Shown here: positions 26,462 to 35,635 of the stretch, piece after piece
Position numbering within the stretch: the first letter of the stretch is position 1
Layout of the letters: each line of letters opens with the position of its first letter
NCBI GenBank assembly: GCA_949289575.1
Contig: CASEOG010000005.1
Coordinates: forward strand, 248,001-312,000
Origin: an uncultured Spirochaetales bacterium
Lineage (GTDB): Bacteria; Spirochaetota; Spirochaetia; JAFGXN01
Reading direction: 5' to 3'
Length of the DNA stretch: 64,000 nucleotides
Notes under the pieces: generated by a model
The model's database searches: none
Told to the model about the DNA's origin: nothing
Seen by the model: the letters and a program-made list of their open reading frames with translations, nothing else
Translations under genes and position numbers: made by a program

Positions 26462-27896
26462 ACGGATTCCTCTTGCCTGGAAACTGATTCTGACGACAAC
26501 TCTGCCGTTTTTCCTCCTGTTTGTCACACTGGTTTTTTTTGTTCCCTATCAGATGGACCAGATTTCCCTCCACTCCGTGGAAGAATCGATGAAGCTGGCC
26601 ATCGACGACACCGCAACCCACTTTTACAATCAGGCCGCCATTACCGAACCGCAAAGACTGAATATTCAGGTCGTTGTTTACGACACCTTTCTGATACCGC
26701 TGCGTTATTACAATTACTCACACGAAGTCTATCCGCCCGAATCGGTCGGTAAACTCGAAATGCGCGAAACGCCGATTTCCGACTACCAGCCGATCGGCTC
26801 ACTGACAGAAAACTTTTTCAGAGTTGCCGAATATACCAAAGAAATCACGATTGACGGCGAGACCTTTTTTTTCCAGGCCAGCAAAAATATCGACTACCGC
26901 AACGATATTGTCCGGTATTCTCAATCAATCACCATCGCCCTGTTTTGTATCGCCGTCACTCTTGTTTTCATCACCTCTCTCATCAGCGTTAAACGGAATC
27001 TGAAAGTCCTGAAAAATATTGCCGAAACAGCCGAAAGCATCACCATCAGCAATCTCTCCTCTTCCCTGCCTTACGAACAAAGCCGCGACGAAATCGGAAG
27101 CATGGTACAGTCCTTTAACCGAATGATTGCCCGTCTCGACGAAGCCGTTTCCCGCCAAAACCGGTTTCTTTCCGATGTGTCGCATGAAATCAAAACTCCC
27201 GTCGCCGTTATCAAAGGATATGTCAACATCATCCGCCGCTGGGGTTACAAAGATCCGGACGTTTTCAACGAAGCAGTCACCGCCATCGACTCTTCGGTCA
27301 ACGATATTACCGACATCATCAACAATCTGCTGCTTCTGGACAATCTGCGGAACAACCGGATCGTCGGAGAATTCGAAACAACCGATATTTCCGTTCTGTT
27401 CTCCAAAGCGGCACAGGCGGTCAAAAGTCTCTACCCCGACAGAAAGGTCGACATACGTATCGGGAAACGCAAAACGGTTGTCTGCAACGAAAAACTGATT
27501 GCCCAAGTAATTCGCATTTTGGTCGACAACAGTCTCAAATACAGCCCCGACGGCTCCCCTCTGGAGCTCAACGGCCGCATCGATACAAAACGGTGCCATA
27601 TTCAGGTCTGCGATTCCGGAGAAGGAATCGACGAATCGGAAATTCCGAAAGTGTTCGGCCGCTTTTACAGAGTGGAAAAATCACGCTCGAAAGAAACCGG
27701 CGGATCCGGATTGGGATTATCGATTGCCGCCGATATTATGAAACTGCACGAAGGAACAATTACTCTGACCAACCGCAAACCGCACGGTCTCTGCGCCGAA
27801 ATTCAGTTCCCGTCCAACCTTACCCGTTCGCCCGCGGAAAATCCCGGTTCAGAATCTCCCACACACGGGAATGCTGGTGCGGAATCACACACATAG
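26439..27896 (+). CDS. membrane sensor histidine kinase
   Basis: This 485-aa protein has two TM helices (about residues 13-32 and 160-182) flanking a sensor loop of about 125 residues, then a HAMP linker. The HisKA box is FLSDVSHEIKTPVAV with the phospho-accepting His, the N box is around ILVDNSLKYSPDG, and the G boxes are CDSGEGIDESE and GGSGLGLSIA. It is the partner of the preceding regulator. Its 3' end overlaps the convergent Cys-rich gene by 77 nt. The last 25 codons past the ATPase domain look non-conserved. Confidence 0.93.
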   Translation: MFLNRIYKRIPLAWKLILTTTLPFFLLFVTLVFFVPYQMDQISLHSVEESMKLAIDDTATHFYNQAAITEPQRLNIQVVVYDTFLIPLRYYNYSHEVYPPESVGKLEMRETPISDYQPIGSLTENFFRVAEYTKEITIDGETFFFQASKNIDYRNDIVRYSQSITIALFCIAVTLVFITSLISVKRNLKVLKNIAETAESITISNLSSSLPYEQSRDEIGSMVQSFNRMIARLDEAVSRQNRFLSDVSHEIKTPVAVIKGYVNIIRRWGYKDPDVFNEAVTAIDSSVNDITDIINNLLLLDNLRNNRIVGEFETTDISVLFSKAAQAVKSLYPDRKVDIRIGKRKTVVCNEKLIAQVIRILVDNSLKYSPDGSPLELNGRIDTKRCHIQVCDSGEGIDESEIPKVFGRFYRVEKSRSKETGGSGLGLSIAADIMKLHEGTITLTNRKPHGLCAEIQFPSNLTRSPAENPGSESPTHGNAGAESHT

Positions 27897-28266
27897 AACA
27901 GTCGAGAACAGTCAGTTTCGGATTTTTGGCGGAAACGGCACGCCGGGCAGCCGGAGAGGAGACGGTACAAAGACCGCACTCGATGAATCCGTCTTTTTCA
28001 TTCACCTCGGCCGAAAAATAGGGACAATAGCAGCCGAGACAATTGAGTCTGTCCCCGCTTAAAATATGACATTTTTTCCCGTCGGCAAAAAGAGGACAGA
28101 ATTTCTTTTCTTTTCTTGAGAGATTATCGTGAAGGAAATAGTCGGCAACCTGTTCTTCGGAAAGCCCCTGTTTACGCAGTTTATGTATCAGGCGTTCTGT
28201 TTTCCGAAAGGATTTACGACGCCAGGCCGCCGAACGGCGTATATATTTTTTGACAAATCCCAACAT
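27820..28266 (-). CDS. cysteine-rich small-domain protein (PF04071-like)
   Basis: This 148-aa protein has a basic helical N-terminus and a cysteine-rich C-terminal half: CPLFADGKKC, LNCLGCYCPYF, CGLC and DCSMC. The LNCLxCYCPxY pattern is the signature of the cysteine-rich small-domain family, probably a metal-binding module of unknown function. I chose the ATG at 28266 (MLGFVKKYIRR). A longer reading frame would start at 28341 inside tRNA-Val and is unlikely. It overlaps the end of the convergent histidine kinase gene. Confidence 0.72.
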   Translation of the reverse strand: MLGFVKKYIRRSAAWRRKSFRKTERLIHKLRKQGLSEEQVADYFLHDNLSRKEKKFCPLFADGKKCHILSGDRLNCLGCYCPYFSAEVNEKDGFIECGLCTVSSPAARRAVSAKNPKLTVLDCSMCVIPHQHSRVWEILNRDFPRANG

Positions 28267-28306
28267 ATCGGTTACGTCTCTCCGGAAGCGGATACCCCGG
28301 ACTAAC

Positions 28307-28385
<79 letters not shown>

Positions 28386-28467
28386 GATGCGGTCATCATA
28401 TCAGAAGCAAAAAAAGTTGTCAAGAGCCGGCGAAAAAAGAAAAGCCCCTTTTCTCAAAAGAAATTTC

Positions 28468-29661
28468 ATGATAAAAAAAGATATGGAACGGGAACGCCTC
28501 TGGACAAAAGATTATCTTCTCAGCACACTGATTAATTTTCTCATTCTTGTCAATTACTACCTTTTAATGGTGATGATGACCGACTATGCCTGCAAACAGT
28601 ACGAAATTTCTCTGAGTACGGCCGGGCTGACCGCCAGTATTTTTGTGGTCGGAGCGCTGCTGTCCCGCCTCTTTACCGGTGCGGCAATGGAGAAAGTCGG
28701 ACGAACGCGCATTTTGCACCTCTTTCTGATTCTGAATCTGCTGATGTCTCTTGCCTACTTTCTGACAGCCGGCATCGCGGCACTGCTTCTCATCCGGATC
28801 CTTCACGGTATTTCCTACGGCGCGATTTCGACGGCGGTCGGAACCATTGTTTCCCGCTCCGTTCCCAAAAGCCGTACCGGCGAAGGTATCGGCTATTATA
28901 TGCTGAGCGTCACCCTGGCGGCTGCCGTCGGCCCCTTTCTGGGAATGTCTCTGCACGGCAGCGGCGGCTTCACGCTTCTTTTCGGCGTCTGCTGCGGCTT
29001 AACGGCCGCGGCACTTGCCGCGTCGCTCTTCATCACTCCGCAACCGCCGGAAACAAAGACTGCTTCGGCATCCGAACAGCCGCTGCGACTCTCCTCCTTC
29101 TTCGAACCGAAAGCGTTCCGCGTCAGCAGCTTTGCCGCTGCCGTCTACTTCGGCTATTCCGCTCTGCTGGCCTTTCTGACCACCTACACAACGGAAGCCG
29201 GACTGGCCTCGACCGGACGCTTTTTCTTTGTGGTTTACGCGGTGGCCATTTTTGTATCGCGTCCCGTTACGGGACCGCTGTTCGACAAAAAAGGCGAAGC
29301 GGCCGTTCTGATTCCCGCCTTTCTTTCGTTTACCGTCGGTATGGCACTGCTCGGTTTCATGACAGACAGCGCGACGCTGCTGACGGCGGCGGCGTTTCTC
29401 GGCTTCGGCGTCGGCGTTACCCAATCGACGGGACTGGCCTCCGCCGTCAGAGAGGCACCGAAAGAACGGATGGCTGTCGTCAATTCGACTTTTTATATTT
29501 TTTTGGATACGGCCGTCGGGTTGGGGCCGTTCATTATGGGCTTTGTTCTTCCGTTCATCGGCAACTCCTACCCGCACCTCTACTGCGGTTTGGCTCTGCT
29601 CTCGCTGGTGATGACCCTGATTTACCTGCCGTTGCGACCGAAAACAACCCCGCACCGCTGA
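28468..29661 (+). CDS. major facilitator superfamily transporter
   Basis: A 12-TM inner-membrane protein of about 397 aa. The MFS motif A-like loop GAAMEKVGRTRILHL lies between TM2 and TM3, and the equivalent FDKKGEAAVLIP lies in the second half. The similarity is to drug-proton or sugar exporters of the DHA type, but no substrate can be assigned. I chose the ATG at 28468; an ATG at 28483 is also possible and neither has a strong Shine-Dalgarno site. It ends before a bidirectional terminator shared with carB1. Confidence 0.85.
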   Translation: MIKKDMERERLWTKDYLLSTLINFLILVNYYLLMVMMTDYACKQYEISLSTAGLTASIFVVGALLSRLFTGAAMEKVGRTRILHLFLILNLLMSLAYFLTAGIAALLLIRILHGISYGAISTAVGTIVSRSVPKSRTGEGIGYYMLSVTLAAAVGPFLGMSLHGSGGFTLLFGVCCGLTAAALAASLFITPQPPETKTASASEQPLRLSSFFEPKAFRVSSFAAAVYFGYSALLAFLTTYTTEAGLASTGRFFFVVYAVAIFVSRPVTGPLFDKKGEAAVLIPAFLSFTVGMALLGFMTDSATLLTAAAFLGFGVGVTQSTGLASAVREAPKERMAVVNSTFYIFLDTAVGLGPFIMGFVLPFIGNSYPHLYCGLALLSLVMTLIYLPLRPKTTPHR

Positions 29662-29717
29662 CAGAGGCGGCCGCATTGCCGGGCGGAACCGGCGCACCGC
29701 CGTCTGAGCCGTATCAT

Positions 29718-29751
29718 AAAAAAAAGAAGAGCCGAAGCTCTTCTTTTTTTT
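29718..29751. terminator. bidirectional Rho-independent terminator
   Basis: GAAGAGC/GCTCTTC stem (29726-29732 with 29737-29743) with a CGAA loop, eight A upstream and eight T downstream. It can end both the plus-strand MFS transcript and the minus-strand carB1 transcript. Confidence 0.9.
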
Positions 29752-29761
29752 ACAGCTTTCT

Positions 29762-32700
29762 TTACAGCGTACCGATGCCGGAATGGTAATCTTGCAGCGA
29801 ACGGACACCGCCGGAACCGTTGATGGCGGCCGCAATTCCCTTCACCGCCGCGGAAGCGCCCGCCAGCGTGGTGATGTAAGGCACCCGGTATTTCAGCGCC
29901 GCCTTGCGGATCGCCTCTTCGTCGGCAATGGCGTTGCGCCGTGCGCTCGGCGTATTGATTGCCAGACAGACCTCGCGGTTGACAATCAGATCGACCACAT
30001 TGGGGCGCCCTTCGTTGATTTTCGCCACCACCTGACAGTCGATACCGCCTTTGCGGAAGAATTCCGCCGTTCCCTCGGTCGCTGTAATCTGGAATCCGAG
30101 ATCGGAAAAAGCTTTGGCCATCGACAGCGCTTCGGCAGCCTGGCTGTTTTTTTCCGAAAGACTGATCAGAATCTGAGCGCCCGCTTCCGGTTTCGGCAGC
30201 GCCATTCCGACCGCTTCCTGCGACTTGTAAAATGCCAGCCCGAAATCCTTTGAAAGACCGAGCACCTCGCCGGTCGAACGCATTTCCGGACCGAGCACCG
30301 GGTCGACATTGGGAAACTTGTCGAACGGAAAAACCGCTTCTTTGGCACCGTGGTGCGGAATCACTTTCGTCTTCAAATCGAGCGATTTCAGCGTTTCGCC
30401 CAGCATCAGCCGCGTTGCCAGCTGCGCCATCTGCGTATTGCACACTTTCGAAACCAGCGGAACGGTCCGGCTGGCCCGCGGATTGGCTTCCAGCACGTAG
30501 ACTTTGCCGTCTTCGATGGCGTACTGCATATTCATCAGACCGCACACCTTCAGCGCCTGAGCGATTTTTTCGGTGTAGGACTGTATCGTTTTGAGATTTT
30601 CTTCCGAGAGAGAAACCGGCGGAATCACACAAGCCGAATCGCCGGAGTGAACACCGGCGAGCTCGATATGTTCCATCACGGCGGGAATAAAGACATCCTT
30701 ACCGTCGGAAAGAGCATCGGCTTCGCATTCCAGCGCATTGCGCAGGAAGCGGTCCAGCAGCAATGGCCGGTCCGGAGTGACGCCGACCGCCTTTTCGACA
30801 TATTCGCACAGCATATCGCGGTCGTAAATCACCTCCATGCCGCGGCCGCCGAGAACAAACGAAGGGCGGATCATCAGCGGATAACCGATACGGTCGGCCA
30901 CTTTCAGCGCCTCGTTTAAATCGGAAGCCATACCGGCTTCGGGCATCGGAATCTCCAGCTTGTCCATCATCTGCCGGAACAGGTCGCGGTCTTCGGCCGT
31001 ATCGATGCTGTCGATACTGGTACCCAGAATTTTGACCCCGGCATCCGACAACTCGCGGGCAATGTTGAGCGGCGTCTGACCGCCGAACTGAACAATGACC
31101 CCGGCCGGTTTTTCTTTTTCGTAAATCTGCAGCACATCCTCGGCGGTAATCGGCTCGAAATAGAGCTTGCTGCTGGTATCGTAGTCGGTCGACACCGTTT
31201 CCGGGTTACAGTTGACCATAATCGTTTCGTAACCCATATCACGCAGCGCAAAAGCGGCGTGCACACAGCAGTAGTCGAACTCGATTCCCTGACCGATGCG
31301 GTTGGGACCGCCGCCCAGAATCATGATCTTTTTTGCATTGGCACTGACCGGCGATTCGTCGGGAGCATTGTAGGAGGAATAATAATAATAGGTATCCTCT
31401 TTCCCGGAAACCGGCACGGCGTGCCACCCTTCTTTGACCCCCAAAGCGGTGCGCCGTTCGCGCACACTCTTTTCGGAAATTCCGAGAATTTTGGCCAGAT
31501 ATTTGTCGGAAAACCCGTCCTTTTTGGCCCGAATCAGCAGATCGTCAGCCGGAAGCTGTCCCGGTGTTTCGAGAATCTTCTCTTCCAGCTCGACCAGTTC
31601 CCGCATCTGCTGCAGAAAGTAGTCTTTGACAAACGTGATTTTGTTGAGCTCTTTATTGGTAGCGCCTTTGCGGATCGCTTCGTAAAGCAGAAAATAGCGT
31701 TCGCCGGACGCCGTCTTCAACCGGTCCAGCAGCTCCGACAGCGGCAGCTCGTGAAAGTTTTTGGCAAACCCCAACCCCGAACGGCCGTTTTCCAACCCGC
31801 GGATCGCTTTCTGAAACGTTTCTTTAAACGTCTTACCGATGGCCATCACCTCGCCGACCGCCTTCATCTGCGTGCCGAGAGAATCTTCCACCCCTTTGAA
31901 CTTTTCGAACGCCCAGCGGGCAAACTTCAAAACCACATAATCGCCGGACGGCGTGTATTTTTCCAGAGAACCGTCGCGCCAGTACGGAAACTGATCCAGC
32001 GTCATTCCGGAAGCCAGCTTGGCGGAAATTAAGGCAATCGGAAAACCGGTGGCTTTGGACGCCAGCGCCGACGAACGGGAAGTCCGCGGATTGATTTCGA
32101 TAATCACCACACGGTCGCTGACCGGATCGTGGGCAAACTGAACATTGGTACCGCCGATGACGCCGATGGACTCGACAATGCGGAACGCCTGCTCTTTGAG
32201 TTTCTCTTCCAGTTCTTTGGAGATGGTGAGAAACGGCGCCGAGCAGAAAGAATCGCCGGTATGAACGCCGACGGCGTCGATATTTTCGATGAAGCAGATG
32301 GCGATCATCTGATTTTTACTGTCTCGAACCACCTCGACTTCCAGCTCTTCCCAGCCGAGAATCGACTCTTCAATCAGACACTGGTGGGTTAACGACAGTT
32401 CCAAACCGCGGCCGGCCACCGAGCGCAGCTCTTCGACATTGTAAACCAGACCGCCGCCGGCACCGCCCATCGTATAAGCGGGACGAACCACCACCGGATA
32501 ATTGAGCCGGGCGGCAATCTCTTCCGCCTCTTCCAGCGACCAGGCAATATCGGAACGGGGGGTTTCGATTCCCAACCGCTGCATCGTTTCTTTAAAAACC
32601 TCGCGGTCTTCGCCCCGTTCGATGGCGTCGAGATTGACCCCGATGACCCGAACATTGTATTCGGAAAGAATTCCCGCCTTATTCAGCTCGCAGGCCAGAT

Positions 32701-33001
32701 TCAGACCGGTCTGTCCGCCCAAATTGGGCAGAAGCGCGTCGGGACGCTCCTTTTCAATAATCTGTTTCAGCCGTTCGAGATTGAGCGGCTCGATATAAGT
32801 GGCATCAGCCATAACCGGATCGGTCATAATCGTCGCCGGATTGGAATTGACCAGCACCACCTTATAACCGTTTTCCCTCAACGCTTTACACGCCTGAGTT
32901 CCCGAATAATCGAATTCGCAGGCCTGTCCGATGACAATCGGACCGGAACCGATAATCAGTACCTTTGAACCGGGTTTCAACCGTTCCTCTTCATTCTGCA
33001 T
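29762..33001 (-). CDS. carB: carbamoyl-phosphate synthase large subunit, first paralogue
   Basis: CarB makes carbamoyl phosphate for arginine and pyrimidines. Two ATP-grasp halves are visible: [17 protein letters not shown] with GGQTGLNLA, and [17 protein letters not shown] with FGGQTPLNIA. The NPRxSR motifs and a C-terminal MGS-like allosteric domain are also present. From the ATG at 33001 (AGGTAAGT upstream, with GAGG) it is 1079 aa, full length. No carA lies beside it; the only carA in the window is 17 kb away next to a second carB and appears broken. It may use a distant small subunit or ammonia. Confidence 0.95.
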   Translation of the reverse strand: MQNEEERLKPGSKVLIIGSGPIVIGQACEFDYSGTQACKALRENGYKVVLVNSNPATIMTDPVMADATYIEPLNLERLKQIIEKERPDALLPNLGGQTGLNLACELNKAGILSEYNVRVIGVNLDAIERGEDREVFKETMQRLGIETPRSDIAWSLEEAEEIAARLNYPVVVRPAYTMGGAGGGLVYNVEELRSVAGRGLELSLTHQCLIEESILGWEELEVEVVRDSKNQMIAICFIENIDAVGVHTGDSFCSAPFLTISKELEEKLKEQAFRIVESIGVIGGTNVQFAHDPVSDRVVIIEINPRTSRSSALASKATGFPIALISAKLASGMTLDQFPYWRDGSLEKYTPSGDYVVLKFARWAFEKFKGVEDSLGTQMKAVGEVMAIGKTFKETFQKAIRGLENGRSGLGFAKNFHELPLSELLDRLKTASGERYFLLYEAIRKGATNKELNKITFVKDYFLQQMRELVELEEKILETPGQLPADDLLIRAKKDGFSDKYLAKILGISEKSVRERRTALGVKEGWHAVPVSGKEDTYYYYSSYNAPDESPVSANAKKIMILGGGPNRIGQGIEFDYCCVHAAFALRDMGYETIMVNCNPETVSTDYDTSSKLYFEPITAEDVLQIYEKEKPAGVIVQFGGQTPLNIARELSDAGVKILGTSIDSIDTAEDRDLFRQMMDKLEIPMPEAGMASDLNEALKVADRIGYPLMIRPSFVLGGRGMEVIYDRDMLCEYVEKAVGVTPDRPLLLDRFLRNALECEADALSDGKDVFIPAVMEHIELAGVHSGDSACVIPPVSLSEENLKTIQSYTEKIAQALKVCGLMNMQYAIEDGKVYVLEANPRASRTVPLVSKVCNTQMAQLATRLMLGETLKSLDLKTKVIPHHGAKEAVFPFDKFPNVDPVLGPEMRSTGEVLGLSKDFGLAFYKSQEAVGMALPKPEAGAQILISLSEKNSQAAEALSMAKAFSDLGFQITATEGTAEFFRKGGIDCQVVAKINEGRPNVVDLIVNREVCLAINTPSARRNAIADEEAIRKAALKYRVPYITTLAGASAAVKGIAAAINGSGGVRSLQDYHSGIGTL

Positions 33002-33022
33002 ACTTACCTCGCAAATCGTTTG

Positions 33023-33028
33023 ATTATA
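33023..33028 (-). promoter_or_regulatory. -10 element upstream of carB1
   Basis: Minus-strand TATAAT at 33028-33023, followed by a leader of about 21 nt containing GAGG 8 nt before the ATG. The -35 (TCGCTT at 17-nt spacing) is poor. This is a conventional leader, unlike the leaderless promoters elsewhere. Confidence 0.45.
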
Positions 33029-33183
33029 GCACATCGTCGGGAAAAAAGCGATACATTTTACCGATAAAAACGACCCTTTCGGAAAGACGGCTGCCGCTTT
33101 CCATTTTTATTTTTCCTCCGAAAAATGATTTTCATTTACAAAAAAAGTCCGTTTTCGCCATTAATGATAGCGGAGGTATTCCG

Positions 33184-34143
33184 ATGAAATCGTGGCAGGA
33201 CTTGAAATTAACAGACGACTATTTGTTCAGTCAGATTATGAGAGAAGAAGATTTCTGTAAACTCTTTCTTGAGATGCTAATGCGACGGCCACGGATGGCC
33301 TAGTGCCGCCGTAGCCACGGATGGCGGGAGGCGGCTATCAAGGTAGAAAAAGTGGTCTATCTCGAAGCGCAGAAGGAGGTCAATCTCTTTCCGCAGGCAA
33401 AAGGTATCCGCATGGACGTCTATCTCGAAGGAGACGGGGAAATCTACAACATCGAAATGCAGACGGTGCGGAAGACGAATCTGGTTAAACGAATGCGCTA
33501 TTACCATTCCGCTATCGATGTCGATTCGCTGTTAAGAGGCAATCCGTACGACCAGCTCAAAAAATCGTTTGTGATTTTCATCTGCAACTTCGACTTGTGC
33601 GGCGACGGCTTTCCGGTCTATGAAAGCATCACAACCTGGAAACAAAACGGAAAAGAAATAGGTGACGAACAGATAAAAATAGTGTATAATGTAGGTGCGT
33701 TTGAAAAAGCTCAAGACCCGCGCCTAAAAGCTCTGCTCCGCTATTTGTCCACCGAAACCGTTACCGACGAAGCCCGTGCTCTAGCCGAAAAGGTGGCCGC
33801 CTTCAAACGACACTTTCCCGACGGGAGGCCGCATATGAAATACGAATTGGATTTATACGACAAATGGTGCGAAGGAAAAGAAGAAGGGATTAAAGAAGGT
33901 CGTCAGGAAGGTTTGTCGGAAGGGCTGGAGAAAGGACGTAATGAGGGTTTGTCTGAGGGCATACAAAAAGGTCGGGATGAGGGCATTCTCCAAACCGCGG
34001 CGGCCGCTTTAAAACAAGGTGTACCGCTCGAAACGGTGGCGGCTTTCACCGGACTGCCCCGAACGCGGCTGGAAGAACTTCAAAAGAACTTCAACGCACT
34101 GTTTAAAATAAAAGGCGGTAACGGCGGTTGCCGGTATTTTTAA
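33184..34143 (+). pseudogene. Rpn-type PD-(D/E)XK nuclease/transposase gene, interrupted by a palindromic repeat
   Basis: The start (MKSWQDLKLTDDYLFSQIM, GGAGG ribosome site) and the remainder match the PDDEXK_2 / Rpn recombination-promoting nuclease family. Catalytic-type residues are in RMDVYLEGDGE and YNIEMQT (D...ExQ). The C-terminus has the family's EGxxEGxxxG repeats (residues GRQEGLSEGLEKGRNEG). After LFLEMLM the frame runs into an inserted repeat and a TAG at 33301-33303, then reopens in the same frame at IKVEKVVYLEAQ. About 18 codons are foreign. Without readthrough, the gene yields only a 39-aa stub. Confidence 0.82.
33287..33335. repeat. palindromic REP-like insertion within the nuclease gene
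   Basis: Two copies of GCCACGGATGGC (33288-33299 and 33314-33325). The second is nested in an outer stem GCCGCC (33305-33310) / GGCGGC (33330-33335). The first is flanked to give GGCCA/TGGCC. The base composition and nested hairpins are unlike the host gene. It carries the in-frame TAG. No other copy was noticed in the window. Confidence 0.7.
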
Positions 34144-34168
34144 CCGTAATCATTACTTTTACAAAAAG

Positions 34169-34211
34169 AAAAAGCTGCGTAACGGAATGAAAATCCGACG
34201 TCGCTTTTTTA
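34169..34211 (+). terminator. probable terminator of the nuclease gene
   Basis: An imperfect hairpin: AAAAAGC and CGGA on the left pair with TCCG and GCTTTTTT on the right. It ends in six T, 26 nt past the TAA at 34141-34143. The stem has internal mismatches, so strength is uncertain. Confidence 0.5.
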
Positions 34212-34253
34212 TTTGACAGGCGTCTTCTGCCTGATAAATCACAATACCGACTT

Positions 34254-34694
34254 TTACCGGTTGAGTTCATTTATGATTGAAAGCAACCGGTCAACGACAT
34301 CCTGCTTAACTGCTAAAGCAAAATCATCGGCCTGTTCTCCGGTTCGTCGAACAGATATTCCTTCAATTTCATAATTCCATTTTGCCGCAATTTCTTTCAT
34401 ATCCGTATACATGGGACTCTTTTCCGTCCCACGGACAGCACCGATAATAATATCGCAATCTCTCTGGCACAACGTTTCTATTTTGCGGCAAGCTGCTTCA
34501 CGAACATCTCCCATACTGGAAAATCCGATACGAATTTTCTTGAAGCTGACAATATTAAAAATCTCTACTCTCAATCTCGGACACAAATTCTCGACGGAAA
34601 CATCGTCATTCTTTTTGACTTCGGAAAAAACTTTCTTGATAGTTGTTGTTTTTCCGCTCTTTTGACCACCATAAACAATAAAAATTTTTTTCAT
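34254..34694 (-). CDS. small P-loop NTPase of unknown function
   Basis: This 146-aa protein has an N-terminal Walker A, VYGGQKSGKTTTIK, and a candidate Walker B-like strand DIIIGAVRGTEKS. The fold resembles MobB or other small P-loop proteins, but no specific family was recognised. No membrane segment or signal peptide is present. It sits at the left edge of the AT-rich island, convergent with the broken nuclease gene and 71 nt downstream of the methylase gene on the same strand. It may be part of the island cargo. Confidence 0.6.
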   Translation of the reverse strand: MKKIFIVYGGQKSGKTTTIKKVFSEVKKNDDVSVENLCPRLRVEIFNIVSFKKIRIGFSSMGDVREAACRKIETLCQRDCDIIIGAVRGTEKSPMYTDMKEIAAKWNYEIEGISVRRTGEQADDFALAVKQDVVDRLLSIINELNR

Positions 34695-34765
34695 AGAATA
34701 GCTATTCTCTTTATTTTATCAATTAAAATCAAACCTAAAGATTATTTCTCCGTGTCTGATTAAAA

Positions 34766-35635
34766 TTAGAAATACATAACTTTAATGGAAGAATAAACTC
34801 TATCGGGAATTTTTAACTTATTCGATGCAAAAAGAACTTCTGTACCATTTCTTTTTTTTGCTGCGGTATAATTAAGGTATAATTTCCTTTTCTTATTTTT
34901 TTTATACATTTCTATTATTGGATCAACATAATCATATGTTAAAATCCAATCCGAATCCAAAGAATGAATAAAATCTGCTAATACTTGATGATCTACATGT
35001 TTAAATGAATTTGTGTACAAAGCATCTCCTTTTTCATAATATGGAGGATCAAAATAAATAAAGCTTTTGTTGTCCTCTCCAATTTGGGAATTAGCTATCG
35101 TTACAAATTCCTTTGCATCTAAATTATATAAATTAATTCTGTTTTGAAAGAGTGCAATTTTATTTATTCTATCAACTAAATTCTTTTTATTATATCTTGC
35201 ATCAATTTTCCACCGGCCTGATTGAGAACGACCTCCAATCATCCCACCGTTTAATATTCCCGACCGATTTGATCTATTTAAAAAAAATGTTGAGAAACCT
35301 AAATCAATATAACTCTCATTAGTTTTATTATCCTGAATCTTTTTTTGTTTATCCCATTCATTGATTGTGACAGGCGTATCCCAAACAAGTTTACAAAAAG
35401 AATCTGTTTCATATAATACGCTGTACCAAAATGCATAAATTGATCGGTCTATATCATTTATGTGTATTTTAGAAACCAGTTCTGCAAAGAGTAAAGAAAG
35501 CCCCACACATGCACCTCCGGCGAAGGGTTCCATATAATCACATCCATACAATTGGTTTTCTAATAAAATATCTTTAACAAAGTTTGATATTTTATTTTTT
35601 CCACCTGGATAACGTAACGGAGAATAGAAATTCAT
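34766..35635 (-). CDS. Dam-family DNA N6-adenine methyltransferase
   Basis: This 289-aa class alpha (D12) adenine methyltransferase has LRYPGGKNKI at the N-terminus, the SAM motif EPFAGGACVGLSLL and the catalytic motif YFDPPYYEKGDALY. The target is likely GATC or a related site by family, but this is unverified. The ATG at 35635 overlaps the TGA of the ParB-like gene as ATGA, so the two are translationally coupled. Strongly AT-rich codon usage contrasts with the flanking carB genes. No cognate restriction enzyme is adjacent, so it is either an orphan methylase or a module with the ParB-like protein. Confidence 0.9.
   Translation of the reverse strand: MNFYSPLRYPGGKNKISNFVKDILLENQLYGCDYMEPFAGGACVGLSLLFAELVSKIHINDIDRSIYAFWYSVLYETDSFCKLVWDTPVTINEWDKQKKIQDNKTNESYIDLGFSTFFLNRSNRSGILNGGMIGGRSQSGRWKIDARYNKKNLVDRINKIALFQNRINLYNLDAKEFVTIANSQIGEDNKSFIYFDPPYYEKGDALYTNSFKHVDHQVLADFIHSLDSDWILTYDYVDPIIEMYKKNKKRKLYLNYTAAKKRNGTEVLFASNKLKIPDRVYSSIKVMYF

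Noticed and set aside
33301..33303. Stop-codon readthrough of the TAG in the nuclease gene
   Set aside because: The stop lies within a foreign palindromic insert of about 18 codons, so damage by insertion is the simpler reading. No tRNA or element supporting UAG decoding was seen.
34217..34233. CAGGC...GCCTG hairpin between the nuclease and P-loop genes
   Set aside because: It has a 5-bp stem and no T-run; too weak to call.
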